This document shows, piece after piece, positions 1 through 8,657 of a stretch of DNA of 64,000 bases. The number at the start of each line of letters is the position of its first letter. Position 1 is the stretch's first letter. Source of the DNA: Pelagicoccus mobilis (GTDB lineage Bacteria; Verrucomicrobiota; Verrucomicrobiia; Opitutales; Opitutaceae); the NCBI RefSeq assembly GCF_016595505.1, contig NZ_JAENIL010000038.1, forward strand, positions 1 through 64,000, read 5' to 3'. The position numbers and the translations under genes were made by a program. Below the pieces are notes generated by a model, which was not told where the DNA came from, did not search any database, and saw only the letters and a program-made list of their open reading frames with translations.

Positions 1-1
1 T

Positions 2-43
2 GTCCCCAACGACCACCACTCTGGCTATATGGCCGTTGGGGAC
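2..43. repeat. Hairpin downstream of the first sulfatase
   Basis: An inverted repeat with arms at about 2-14 and 31-43 (GTCCCCAACG against CGTTGGGGAC, one mismatch further in) lies just past the stop codon of the minus-strand sulfatase. The following GGCCGCTACC also appears near 55623-55648, so this may be one more member of the dispersed repeat families. It could act as a terminator for the operon, but no T-run is evident. Confidence 0.45.
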
Positions 44-58
44 AACGGCCGCTACCAC

Positions 59-2092
59 CTACAACTTCTCGTAGCCAAACTCTAGACGCGGCTTCCCTTC
101 GCTGCCTCTTTGATAGGTAAGCGTATAAGGATGAACACCTGCCTCTAGAAGAATTTCGCCAGAAGTCGCACGCTCACCGTCGAGAACGGATTCATTGTCT
201 ACGACTACCGCATCGTGCAAACGAAGGATTGCCCCTGTATCGGAATCGACTGTGAACTCGTAGTTGCCCGACTCAGCGACCTTCACGAAGCCCTTGTACT
301 CGATCACGACGTCATTCTTTCGTGTCCGTACCTTCAAGTCCACGGCCTTGGAACTTCCCTCCTTTACGGGCTTTAGTCCTACAGTCTGTGGAACCCAAGG
401 GAACTCTCCTTCATACACGCTCCAACTGACTTTAGAGTCGTACGCCTTAGCATCTATTCCTGGAACGAGCTCGCCATCGTAAGGACGTTTCGCAGTCGGA
501 TTTGGGCGGCGAAGCTGAAGCACACGGTCCTTCATACGCTGCTGGAGCTCTACAAAGTACTCGCTCGACCCATTGAGATCCTTGGATTCATGCGGGTCGT
601 TCCGCAGATCGTAGATTTCGAAGTCGTCAGTATGGCTCTTAATGTTATAGCGAAGCCCCTTGTATCCATCTACAAATACGACCTGCATTTCCTTTCGCTG
701 ACGGCCGCGAAAACGCTCTTCGAATTCTGCGTAATTCGGCGTCCGTTGGTTTTGCGTGTACTCGATATATACTGTGCTGTCTTGAGCCTTCCCTTTTCCG
801 CTCAGCGAAGGAAGCAATGAAACGCCATCCGACAAGGCAGGAGCCGCCAAACCGGCAGCTTCGACAAAGGTCGGCATCCAGTCGTGAAATTGCGACTTCC
901 GATCGCTAATGCTACCGACTGGGATCTCGCTAGGCCAACGAGCCAGAGTCGGCATGCGGATTCCACCTTCAAGCGTGTCGCGCTTGATACCATTGAAGGG
1001 ACCAAAAGAGTCGAATGAATCCGGGTCGTAATTCACATCCTTGATGTAGCTCTCGCTATGAGGACCGTTGTCACTAGAAAAGACGATGAGCGTGTTCTCA
1101 TCGATTCCTAGGTCTTGCAGGGTCTTCACCAAATCACCGATGGTGGAATCAATGCGACGAACCATGGTCGCAAAGCGCTTTTCCACATCCGACCAGTTCT
1201 TTCCCGCATAGTCTGGGTGTATCCAGGAATCGATCTCACCTTCGGCCGTATTGATCATCTTCCCAGGCTTACCCAGCCATTGAACACCGCCATCAAGCCC
1301 TCCCCCTTTCGGATAAGGCCCGGTCGGCACCTGTAGAGCCGCATGCGGAGTGCTGTGGGCAAGATACAAGAAGAACGGTTGTTCGGGATTGGCGTCCTTG
1401 TGCTCCACAATCCAGTTCTTGGCAAACGCGGTGAAGAGATCCGTCGTGTAGCAAAGCTCCAGATCGGCATGGAGCTCACGGTCATTGTGATACACATGCT
1501 TCTTCGTCTGGTGCATTTCATTGTTTCCAATCGGCCACTCGTGAGCCGGATACTGGAGGTGCCCGTCGATGTGCATCACGTATCCAAAAAACTCATCGAA
1601 GCCGCGTTTCGTTGGATAAGCGGTCCAGCTATCGAGATCGTAAACGTGCTTCACTCCCCCTTGCAGACCATACTTTCCGACCGCTGCAGTGCGGTACCCA
1701 GCCGTTTTAAGAGTTGTTGCCAGCGTGTGCGAATCCGCAAGCGCCTTGTCGAACTGGCTATTGCGGATTGGCTCATGTCCTTGGTGACGGCCTGACAGCA
1801 AGGAGGCCCGCGATGGAGCGCAAACAGGAGCCGGACAATAGTGCTGGCGCAACTGCATGCCCTGAGCTGCGAAGCGATCGAGCTCCGGCGTAAAATGGCG
1901 TTTATCCTCGGTTCGAGAATTTTGGTAGAATACACCTAAATCACCCCAACCGAGGTCGTCGGTTAGGATGAAAATGATGTTTGGCTGCTTGGGTCCAAGA
2001 TCTGCCTGAACCGAGGCAACAAATGGACCGAGAATAGCGAGAGCCCATAGGGCTCCCCAAGTGCGTAGGGAATCAAGGGAGGGGTACTTCAT
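59..2092 (-). CDS. Type I sulfatase with PA14-like C-terminal domain
   Basis: This 677-residue formylglycine-dependent sulfatase probably removes sulfate esters from polysaccharide fragments in the periplasm. An export signal covers about residues 1-30. The metal-binding DD follows at 45-46. The maturation motif CAPSRASLLSGR starts at the catalytic Cys91, and SSDNGPH in the middle is also typical. The last 100 or so residues resemble a PA14-type beta-sandwich (VDSDTGAILRLHD), a carbohydrate-binding extension that explains the extra length over the usual 450-550 residues. It is the last gene of a minus-strand series beginning at 13306 and lies 35 bases after a GH2 gene. The MKYP start is shared with two other exported proteins here. 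No formylglycine-generating enzyme is encoded in the window. The exact substrate cannot be told. Confidence 0.93.
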   Translation of the reverse strand: MKYPSLDSLRTWGALWALAILGPFVASVQADLGPKQPNIIFILTDDLGWGDLGVFYQNSRTEDKRHFTPELDRFAAQGMQLRQHYCPAPVCAPSRASLLSGRHQGHEPIRNSQFDKALADSHTLATTLKTAGYRTAAVGKYGLQGGVKHVYDLDSWTAYPTKRGFDEFFGYVMHIDGHLQYPAHEWPIGNNEMHQTKKHVYHNDRELHADLELCYTTDLFTAFAKNWIVEHKDANPEQPFFLYLAHSTPHAALQVPTGPYPKGGGLDGGVQWLGKPGKMINTAEGEIDSWIHPDYAGKNWSDVEKRFATMVRRIDSTIGDLVKTLQDLGIDENTLIVFSSDNGPHSESYIKDVNYDPDSFDSFGPFNGIKRDTLEGGIRMPTLARWPSEIPVGSISDRKSQFHDWMPTFVEAAGLAAPALSDGVSLLPSLSGKGKAQDSTVYIEYTQNQRTPNYAEFEERFRGRQRKEMQVVFVDGYKGLRYNIKSHTDDFEIYDLRNDPHESKDLNGSSEYFVELQQRMKDRVLQLRRPNPTAKRPYDGELVPGIDAKAYDSKVSWSVYEGEFPWVPQTVGLKPVKEGSSKAVDLKVRTRKNDVVIEYKGFVKVAESGNYEFTVDSDTGAILRLHDAVVVDNESVLDGERATSGEILLEAGVHPYTLTYQRGSEGKPRLEFGYEKL

Positions 2093-2127
2093 AGCTGATT
2101 ACCCCAAGAACCTAGGACCAAGTGCAG

Positions 2128-4653
2128 CTATAATTCAACCGAATCTGAAATTCCGTGCGGTCCGATCGCGTTTAATCGTTGAACCTCCAGGGGTACGATC
2201 AGCAATCCAGGCACTGAGAGATCAATTCGCTGCGTGTCCCCAGATGAAAGTGTCACCTTGTAAGCTTCAACTTTCTCCTGCTCTCTGAGTCGAATCGCTT
2301 TCTTTGTCTCCCCGAGCACAACCCCCAACACTTCCGGAGCCGCCGGAGGCAATCCTCCATCAGGTGTCACTGAAAACTCAGGAGACCACGGGCCGGGCCC
2401 TTCAGCCTCGATACGTCGTACTTGACCAAAGTAAGTTTCACCATTCTCAAGGCCTCGAACACGAATCGCCCCAAAGACCTCAGCCTCAATCTTCTCTGAA
2501 TAGGCCCCTGAACTTGTGCCATATCGAACCTCCAATCCCTTGTCCCCCTCCAGGTTAGTCACTCCAACCATGAAGCTTCGGTCGAGTGGCATAACTTTCC
2601 GCACCTCTGGATTCGCCGGTTCAGGAAAAGTCGGCAGGCTTGTGTACGAATCCGTAGTTAAATCATAACGACGTTCCGCCAAGGTATAACCCACCTTGTT
2701 GATCAAAGACACAACAAGCTGTTTCGCGTCACTCGATGACCACGAAATCGACTTGGTAATTACATCGCCTTCAGGAGCAATGTCCTCGAGTTCATTCAAA
2801 GCCCCCTCGAGGACACGCCCCTTCGCGTCTAGCAACTCATAGGTCCAAGCATAGCCGCGAAGCGTGAACGAGGGAACCTCCTGCTTCCCGCGGGGAGTAA
2901 TCGTCACCTCCGCGCTCTTTTCATCACGGGCGATCTCAATCGAGCGAACAGGCTGCTGCAGCTCCGCAAAGTGGAAGTATAAAGTTTTCGGATTACGCCA
3001 AATATCCATAGCCCCCCAGTCTCGATTCTGACTCGCCGGCGTCTTGGCGTAATAGCTCCGATAATCGTTGTAGGTCCAGTGAGCACCACCGATTACATAA
3101 TCCTCTTTCCCGAGCCTCTCCCACATGGGAGCGAAGTCCACCATGTGATTGAGCGATTCACTACGAGTCTCACCAAACTCGCTATAGAAGATCGGCAACT
3201 GCGGCACATCCTCATGCTGTTTGAGCAACTTCTTGATCTTCTGCTCCGTACTCCCGTAGCCATTGATCATAAGCACATCCACTGGCTCAGCGTAAATCCC
3301 CTTGGAGCCTCCTTTTTGCTCATTGCTAAAGCCAAGGTAGTGCACATTCGCATACAAACGCGTCGGATCGAGTTCACGAACGAACGGCTCCATCTCCTCA
3401 ACGTAATAGCTCGACTCCTGCAGCATTTCATTACCTGGCGACCAACCGATTATCGATGGATGATTCCAGTCCCGCTGAATCATCTCGCGCAGCGCGTTTC
3501 CGGGAAATGTGTCTAAAGACTTGCGAGCGTCCTCCCGGCTCCCCATCGGCACACGATAGACCTCGTGCCAAATCGGAATTTCGCACCACAAGAGATAGCC
3601 TACCTCGTCACAGTAATCGAGCATATCGGGAGCAACCGGAGCGTGCATGATTCGAGAAAAATTGGCGCCTGAACGCTTCATTCGATCGATGTCCGCACGT
3701 ACAAGATGTTTCGGTTCCGTGTTGCCGTAGGCACGGTGGTCATGCACGCGATTGTATCCCATAAGGCGGATTTTCTCCCCGTTGAGGTACATACCATCCG
3801 TTTTGATGACGACCGAACGTACCCCGAATCGATCCGACAATACATCCAACTCCTCTCCCTTAACCCAGAGACTGGAGCTCAGGTGATAGAGCTGAGGGTC
3901 ATCGAAATGCCAAGGCCGCACCTGTTCCGTATTCAAAGTGATCTGAGCCGAAAACTCTCGCGTTTCCCCAGCGTCAACAAATCCTGACATACGAAAGCCC
4001 GTATCAGGAACCTCTTCAATATCCGCTAACAGGTTAACTCTCTCCCTCGAATTCCCTTTATTTTCGACTGTAACAAGAAGCTTTACTTGAGCAGTGCCAG
4101 TTTCCACATCGAGGATCGGCTCGATCTTCTGACGCACTATCCTCAATTGGTCTTTGTTGTATAGGTAAACGCTTCGACTGATACCGCCCCATTGAAACCA
4201 AGCACCCAGAACGTGTTCGTTATTGGCTTTCAGTTTAAGTTCGTATCTACCACCTGGTCTCACCAAGTCTGTAACATCAAATTCAAACGGAGTGTATCCA
4301 CCCGTGTGCTGACCTAGGTATTCACCATCCAACCACACGTCTGCAATGTCATACACCGCATCGAACTTCAGATAGATACGACGTCCTTTCCAACTTTTCG
4401 GAACCGTAACCGTCCGCTTGTACCAAGCACTCCCGATGTAGTCAGCATACTCGGTAAAAGTATTCCAACTACCAGGTACCGGCAATACATCCCACTCGTC
4501 CGCAGCGGCGGACTCCGGCAAAGCGAAGTCCCAATCACCATCCAAGGATAGTACATCTGAACCTTCTTCGGCCGCAAATGCAGGACAACTTGAAACGACT
4601 CCAGCAGCGACGGAAAGCATCGCAAGCAACTTCTTTAAGCTTAACCACTTCAT
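2128..4653 (-). CDS. Glycoside hydrolase family 2 (beta-galactosidase-like), tandem copy A
   Basis: This exported GH2 exo-enzyme has 841 residues from the chosen start. An in-frame ATG at 4734 would overlap the upstream gene and put 27 charged residues before the signal peptide, so I prefer the ATG at 4653, which opens with MKWLSLKKLL and a hydrophobic stretch ending CPAFA. The N-terminal jelly-roll (GEYLGQHTGGYTPFEFDVTD), Ig-like domain and TIM barrel are recognisable. The acid/base is Glu409 in GWSPGNE and the nucleophile Glu492 in FYSEFGE. About 200 C-terminal residues form beta-rich, possibly fibronectin-like modules. It is clearly paralogous along its whole length to the next gene upstream, 19 bases away. 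The retained active sites and the surrounding sulfatases suggest beta-galactoside removal from galactan oligosaccharides, which is inference. Confidence 0.93.
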   Translation of the reverse strand: MKWLSLKKLLAMLSVAAGVVSSCPAFAAEEGSDVLSLDGDWDFALPESAAADEWDVLPVPGSWNTFTEYADYIGSAWYKRTVTVPKSWKGRRIYLKFDAVYDIADVWLDGEYLGQHTGGYTPFEFDVTDLVRPGGRYELKLKANNEHVLGAWFQWGGISRSVYLYNKDQLRIVRQKIEPILDVETGTAQVKLLVTVENKGNSRERVNLLADIEEVPDTGFRMSGFVDAGETREFSAQITLNTEQVRPWHFDDPQLYHLSSSLWVKGEELDVLSDRFGVRSVVIKTDGMYLNGEKIRLMGYNRVHDHRAYGNTEPKHLVRADIDRMKRSGANFSRIMHAPVAPDMLDYCDEVGYLLWCEIPIWHEVYRVPMGSREDARKSLDTFPGNALREMIQRDWNHPSIIGWSPGNEMLQESSYYVEEMEPFVRELDPTRLYANVHYLGFSNEQKGGSKGIYAEPVDVLMINGYGSTEQKIKKLLKQHEDVPQLPIFYSEFGETRSESLNHMVDFAPMWERLGKEDYVIGGAHWTYNDYRSYYAKTPASQNRDWGAMDIWRNPKTLYFHFAELQQPVRSIEIARDEKSAEVTITPRGKQEVPSFTLRGYAWTYELLDAKGRVLEGALNELEDIAPEGDVITKSISWSSSDAKQLVVSLINKVGYTLAERRYDLTTDSYTSLPTFPEPANPEVRKVMPLDRSFMVGVTNLEGDKGLEVRYGTSSGAYSEKIEAEVFGAIRVRGLENGETYFGQVRRIEAEGPGPWSPEFSVTPDGGLPPAAPEVLGVVLGETKKAIRLREQEKVEAYKVTLSSGDTQRIDLSVPGLLIVPLEVQRLNAIGPHGISDSVEL

Positions 4654-4672
4654 ACGAAAACGATTTCTAAAT

Positions 4673-7174
4673 CTATAATTTTGAAAATTCTGAGACTCCA
4701 TACTCTCCCACGGCTGCAACGCTCTCCGCTGCAAGCGGAACGATCAACAAACCTGGATTCGAGAACTCTATACTGACGACCTCCCCACTGCTCAATGCGA
4801 CCCTGTAGGCACTCACCTTCTCATCCGCCTTGAACCGAACAGCTTTTTGCGATTCCCCAAGAACCACTCCAAAGATCTCCGGAGCACTCGGAACTAAACC
4901 ACCATCGGGCACCACCTGGAATTCGGGAGACCATGGTCCTAGACCATTCGCCTCGATCCGTCTTATCTGACCAAAATACTGCCGGCCATTTTCGAGTCCA
5001 CGAACTCTAATCCCTCCGCGAACGGGAGCGCTCACTACCTGATCTAACCGTCCGCTTGCAGTCCCGTAACGTACTTCCAATCCGGTGTCCCCATCGAGAC
5101 TGGTTACCCCAACCATAAAGCTACGATCAAGGGGCAAGACCTTCCGCACCTCTGGGTTTTCTGCTGCAGGAAAGCTCGGGAGCGAGAGATACTCTCCTCC
5201 AATCAAATCGTACCGTCGTTCCGCGACAGTGTATCCAATTTTACTGACAAGTGAAACAACCAATTCCTTAGCCGATTCGGTCTCCCAGTTAATTGTGTTA
5301 ACAACAGCCTCACTATCAGGCTCTATGGTGTCTAGACGTCGTAACTGCCCCTCGAGAACTCGCCCTTCTTCGTCCAGGAGCTCATACGTCCATGAGTAGT
5401 CTCTTAAAGTGAAGGATGGAATCTCCAACCTTCCCCGCGGAACGATCGATACTGTCGCCGTTTTCCCTGTCTGCTCGATATCGATTGATCGCACAGGTTG
5501 TTGAATCTCTGCAAAGTGGTAATAGAGGGTCTTTGGATTCCTCCAAATGTCTACCGCACCCCAATCACGGTTCTGACTATGAGGAGTCGGACTGCGCGTC
5601 CAAAGCGAGCGGTAGTCATTGAAAGTCCAATGAGCCCCTCCAATAACGTATTCCTCTTTGCCCAGCCGTTCCCAGAGCGAACGATATTCAACCATATGAT
5701 TGAGCGACTCGCTGCGGGTCTCACCAAACTCACTGTAGAAGATCGGAAGCTGAGGCACTTTTTCATGATGCGATAACACGTTGTTAATCTTGGTGTCGTG
5801 TTTACCGTACTTGTTGATTAACATCACATCGACGCTGTGAGCATCCACTCCCTTCCAGCCCCCTTTGGAGTCGTTGCTGAATCCTTGGTCGTGGATATTC
5901 GCATACAACCTTGTTGAATCGAGGTTCAGAACAAACGGTCGCATCTCCTCGACATAGTAACTCGCCTCCTGGCGAAGTTCGTTGCCGGGAGACCATCCGA
6001 TAATCGACGGGTGGTTCCAGTCACGTTGGATCATTTCTCGCAACGCGGTCCCGGGATAGGACTGGAGCGACTTCTTAGCGTCCTCCCTGCTCCCCATCGG
6101 AACGCGATACACTGGCTGCCACATCGGGATCTCGCACCAAAGCAAATAGCCGACTTCATCGCAGTAATCCAATAGCTCCGGAGCAGAGGGAGCATGCATG
6201 ATACGAGAGAAGTTTGCTCCTGAACGCTTCATCATATCGATATCCGAACGGACGAGATGAAGGGGCTCCGTATTGCCATACGCTCTGTGGTCATGGACAC
6301 GGTTATACCCCATCAGGCGGACCTTTTCGCCATTTAGATAAAGGCCATCGGGCTTCACAACGATACTACGAATCCCAAAACGATCGGCCAAATAATCAAT
6401 GGATTCATCATCTGAATACAATGTTGTCTGCAGGTGGTAGAGCTGAGGGTCGTCGAAATGCCAGAGACGAGTTTGCTCGGTATTTAGCGTAACCTGCTGA
6501 CTGAGCTCTACCTGTTCTCCGCTCTCGACTCGTCCTCTCAATCGCAAGGAAACATCGGGGAGCTCCTCGATATCCGCCTCCAGCTGAACCGAAGCAGCTT
6601 CATTCGACCGGTTTTCAACCGTCACGACCAGCCTCAACTGAGTCGTACCCGTTTCTAGATCCAAGATAGGTTCTATCTTCTGTCGGATGATCCTGAGTTC
6701 TTCCTTGGCAAAAAGTGACACGCTCCGATTGATCCCACCCCATTGGAACCATGCTCCCACCACGTGTTCGTTGTTTACCTTAACCAATAGCTCCGCCTCT
6801 TTTCCCTGATCAACCACCTCAGTCACATCGAACTCAAACGGCGTGTATCCCCCCGTGTGCTGTCCGAGGTATTCGCCGTTGCACCAAACATCCGCGATAT
6901 CATAAACCGCATCGAACTTAAGATAGATGCGTTTCCCCTTCCAAGAGCGCGGAACCGTGAACGTCCGCTCATACCAAGCATCACCGATGTAATCCGCATA
7001 CTCGGTAAAGGTGTTCCAACTCGCTGGAACTGGAAGGACATCCCATTCCCCCATCGATTTGAGACTCTTGTCTGCAAACTTCCAATCCCCATCAAGGGAC
7101 AGGGAAAGTTCGACAGACGATGCAGATTGGATCGTCAACGTGATGAAAATTAGGATACCTGCGATCTTACGCAT
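4673..7174 (-). CDS. Glycoside hydrolase family 2 (beta-galactosidase-like), tandem copy B
   Basis: This 833-residue GH2 enzyme begins with a short signal peptide (MRKIAGILIFITLTIQSASS). It has the same architecture as the downstream paralogue: sugar-binding jelly-roll, Ig-like domain, TIM barrel and beta-rich tail. The acid/base is Glu399 in GWSPGNE and the nucleophile Glu482 in FYSEFGE. Long stretches near the N-terminus are almost identical between the two copies, for example TFTEYADYIG and KFDAVYDIADVW. Its start lies one base from the stop of the lipoprotein sulfatase, so the two are probably translated from one message. The two copies may divide sulfated from unsulfated, or different, linkages. 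That is a guess; the sequence shows only duplication with both active sites intact. Confidence 0.94.
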   Translation of the reverse strand: MRKIAGILIFITLTIQSASSVELSLSLDGDWKFADKSLKSMGEWDVLPVPASWNTFTEYADYIGDAWYERTFTVPRSWKGKRIYLKFDAVYDIADVWCNGEYLGQHTGGYTPFEFDVTEVVDQGKEAELLVKVNNEHVVGAWFQWGGINRSVSLFAKEELRIIRQKIEPILDLETGTTQLRLVVTVENRSNEAASVQLEADIEELPDVSLRLRGRVESGEQVELSQQVTLNTEQTRLWHFDDPQLYHLQTTLYSDDESIDYLADRFGIRSIVVKPDGLYLNGEKVRLMGYNRVHDHRAYGNTEPLHLVRSDIDMMKRSGANFSRIMHAPSAPELLDYCDEVGYLLWCEIPMWQPVYRVPMGSREDAKKSLQSYPGTALREMIQRDWNHPSIIGWSPGNELRQEASYYVEEMRPFVLNLDSTRLYANIHDQGFSNDSKGGWKGVDAHSVDVMLINKYGKHDTKINNVLSHHEKVPQLPIFYSEFGETRSESLNHMVEYRSLWERLGKEEYVIGGAHWTFNDYRSLWTRSPTPHSQNRDWGAVDIWRNPKTLYYHFAEIQQPVRSIDIEQTGKTATVSIVPRGRLEIPSFTLRDYSWTYELLDEEGRVLEGQLRRLDTIEPDSEAVVNTINWETESAKELVVSLVSKIGYTVAERRYDLIGGEYLSLPSFPAAENPEVRKVLPLDRSFMVGVTSLDGDTGLEVRYGTASGRLDQVVSAPVRGGIRVRGLENGRQYFGQIRRIEANGLGPWSPEFQVVPDGGLVPSAPEIFGVVLGESQKAVRFKADEKVSAYRVALSSGEVVSIEFSNPGLLIVPLAAESVAAVGEYGVSEFSKL

Positions 7175-7175
7175 C

Positions 7176-8648
7176 TTACTTCTCGAAACTGCTTTCTACC
7201 TTCGCTCTCAATTTCAGATATTGCGTCGTCAATTTGTCCGAAGAAGTAGCTCCGTACTTTTTGAGATCCTTGCTGCTCTTCTTTCCATAGTTGGTGAAAT
7301 AATCCACAACAGCCGGACTATCAGGCTCAAAGCCCTGATCGGACGTTTCGATCTTCCAAGAGGCAAGCTGCCTCCTCATCTCATCTGCAACGTCGGCATA
7401 TGCAATCTCATCGATGAGATTCGTAGTTTCGAATGGATCCTTCTCTAGATCGTAGAGCTCTTCAGCATCAATTTTTCTCACCAAACGTTCCTGTGCGTCA
7501 TTTAACAGACCACGCTCACCCATAACATCCAACAGATGATGAGTAGGATGCATCGCCCGGCGATAAGCAGTCGCACAATCGTTTACAGAGCCAGGTTGCT
7601 TCGAATTCTCGATGTACTTGTAACGCTTGCTTCGTATCGCCCGACTCCTGCTGTCAATGTTGCCGATTCGATCCACTGCCGTAACAACGTAGTCTCGGTC
7701 GACCGCATCAGAACTCAAAAAACTACGCCCTTGCATCCATCCAGGAATCTCCACTCCAGCCATACGGAGCGTTTCCGCAACAAGGTCTACTCCGCTGATC
7801 AGTTGGTCGCTGCTTCCCCCCTTTCGAAATCTAGCGGGAGCGTCAAACGAATCTGGATACCAAATTACGAGGGGCACCTGCGTTCCACTATCGTACAACC
7901 AATTCTTAGCTCTCATCATCGGACGACCGTGATCGGATAGAAAAACAACAATCGTCGACTCTCTCAGCCCATCTTCCTCGAGCTGTTGCAAAATGCCTCC
8001 GACTAATTCGTCTGCTCGATTCACATCCTCCAAGTATCCTGCCCAGTCATCACGTGATATCTCATGGTCCGGATAATACGGGGGAACAACCACCTTAGAC
8101 GCATCTACCTTAGCCTTAGAAGAGCGAGCAAACGCCCGATGAGACTCCTTCATATTGATCACACCGTAAAACGGCTGCTGCGACACGAGCTCACTCCAAT
8201 CATGCGTATCCCAGACTTTCTCAGGGCTCTTAAACAACCAGTCGTCCTTACCCATTCCAGCCCCGCGAACGTCCTTTAGGTTTCCTGTTGCGTATCCGGC
8301 ATCTGAAAGAAGCTGAGGCAATAACCTCACATGATCCGGAAGGTCAGGCATCAACTCCTCAGGATAGCGCATATGAAACGCCCCCAGCGTGGTTTGATAA
8401 ACTCCAGTCGCTAGAGCTGTACGACTCGGCGAACACGCTGGCCCTGTCGTAAACACATTTTCAAATCTCATCCCCTCTGAAGCGAGAGAATCGATATTGG
8501 GTGTATTCACGAGTTGATTACCGTAGCAACCTAAATCAGGTGACATATCCTCCGCAACGATCCAAAGGATATTGGGGCGTTTCAACTTTGAGTCGGAACA
8601 CCCAATGAACAGCAGAATCGGCAATAGGAGTAATGAGGGATACTTCAC
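7176..8648 (-). CDS. Lipoprotein type I sulfatase
   Basis: This 490-residue sulfatase starts at a GTG codon (GTGAAGTATCCC). The N-terminus MKYPSLLLLPILLFIGC carries a lipobox with Cys17, so the enzyme should be lipid-anchored. The maturation motif CSPSRTALATG begins at catalytic Cys72, and the AED near residues 32-34 supplies metal ligands. FLSDHGRPMMRAKN later in the chain is typical of the family. The gene lies between GH97 (9 bases) and GH2 (1 base), implying one transcript and linked action. By overall layout it looks closer to heparan N-sulfatase-like family members than to the PA14-tailed sulfatase, but subfamily assignment needs a profile search. Confidence 0.93.
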   Translation of the reverse strand: MKYPSLLLLPILLFIGCSDSKLKRPNILWIVAEDMSPDLGCYGNQLVNTPNIDSLASEGMRFENVFTTGPACSPSRTALATGVYQTTLGAFHMRYPEELMPDLPDHVRLLPQLLSDAGYATGNLKDVRGAGMGKDDWLFKSPEKVWDTHDWSELVSQQPFYGVINMKESHRAFARSSKAKVDASKVVVPPYYPDHEISRDDWAGYLEDVNRADELVGGILQQLEEDGLRESTIVVFLSDHGRPMMRAKNWLYDSGTQVPLVIWYPDSFDAPARFRKGGSSDQLISGVDLVAETLRMAGVEIPGWMQGRSFLSSDAVDRDYVVTAVDRIGNIDSRSRAIRSKRYKYIENSKQPGSVNDCATAYRRAMHPTHHLLDVMGERGLLNDAQERLVRKIDAEELYDLEKDPFETTNLIDEIAYADVADEMRRQLASWKIETSDQGFEPDSPAVVDYFTNYGKKSSKDLKKYGATSSDKLTTQYLKLRAKVESSFEK

Positions 8649-8657
8649 GGTACTAAC

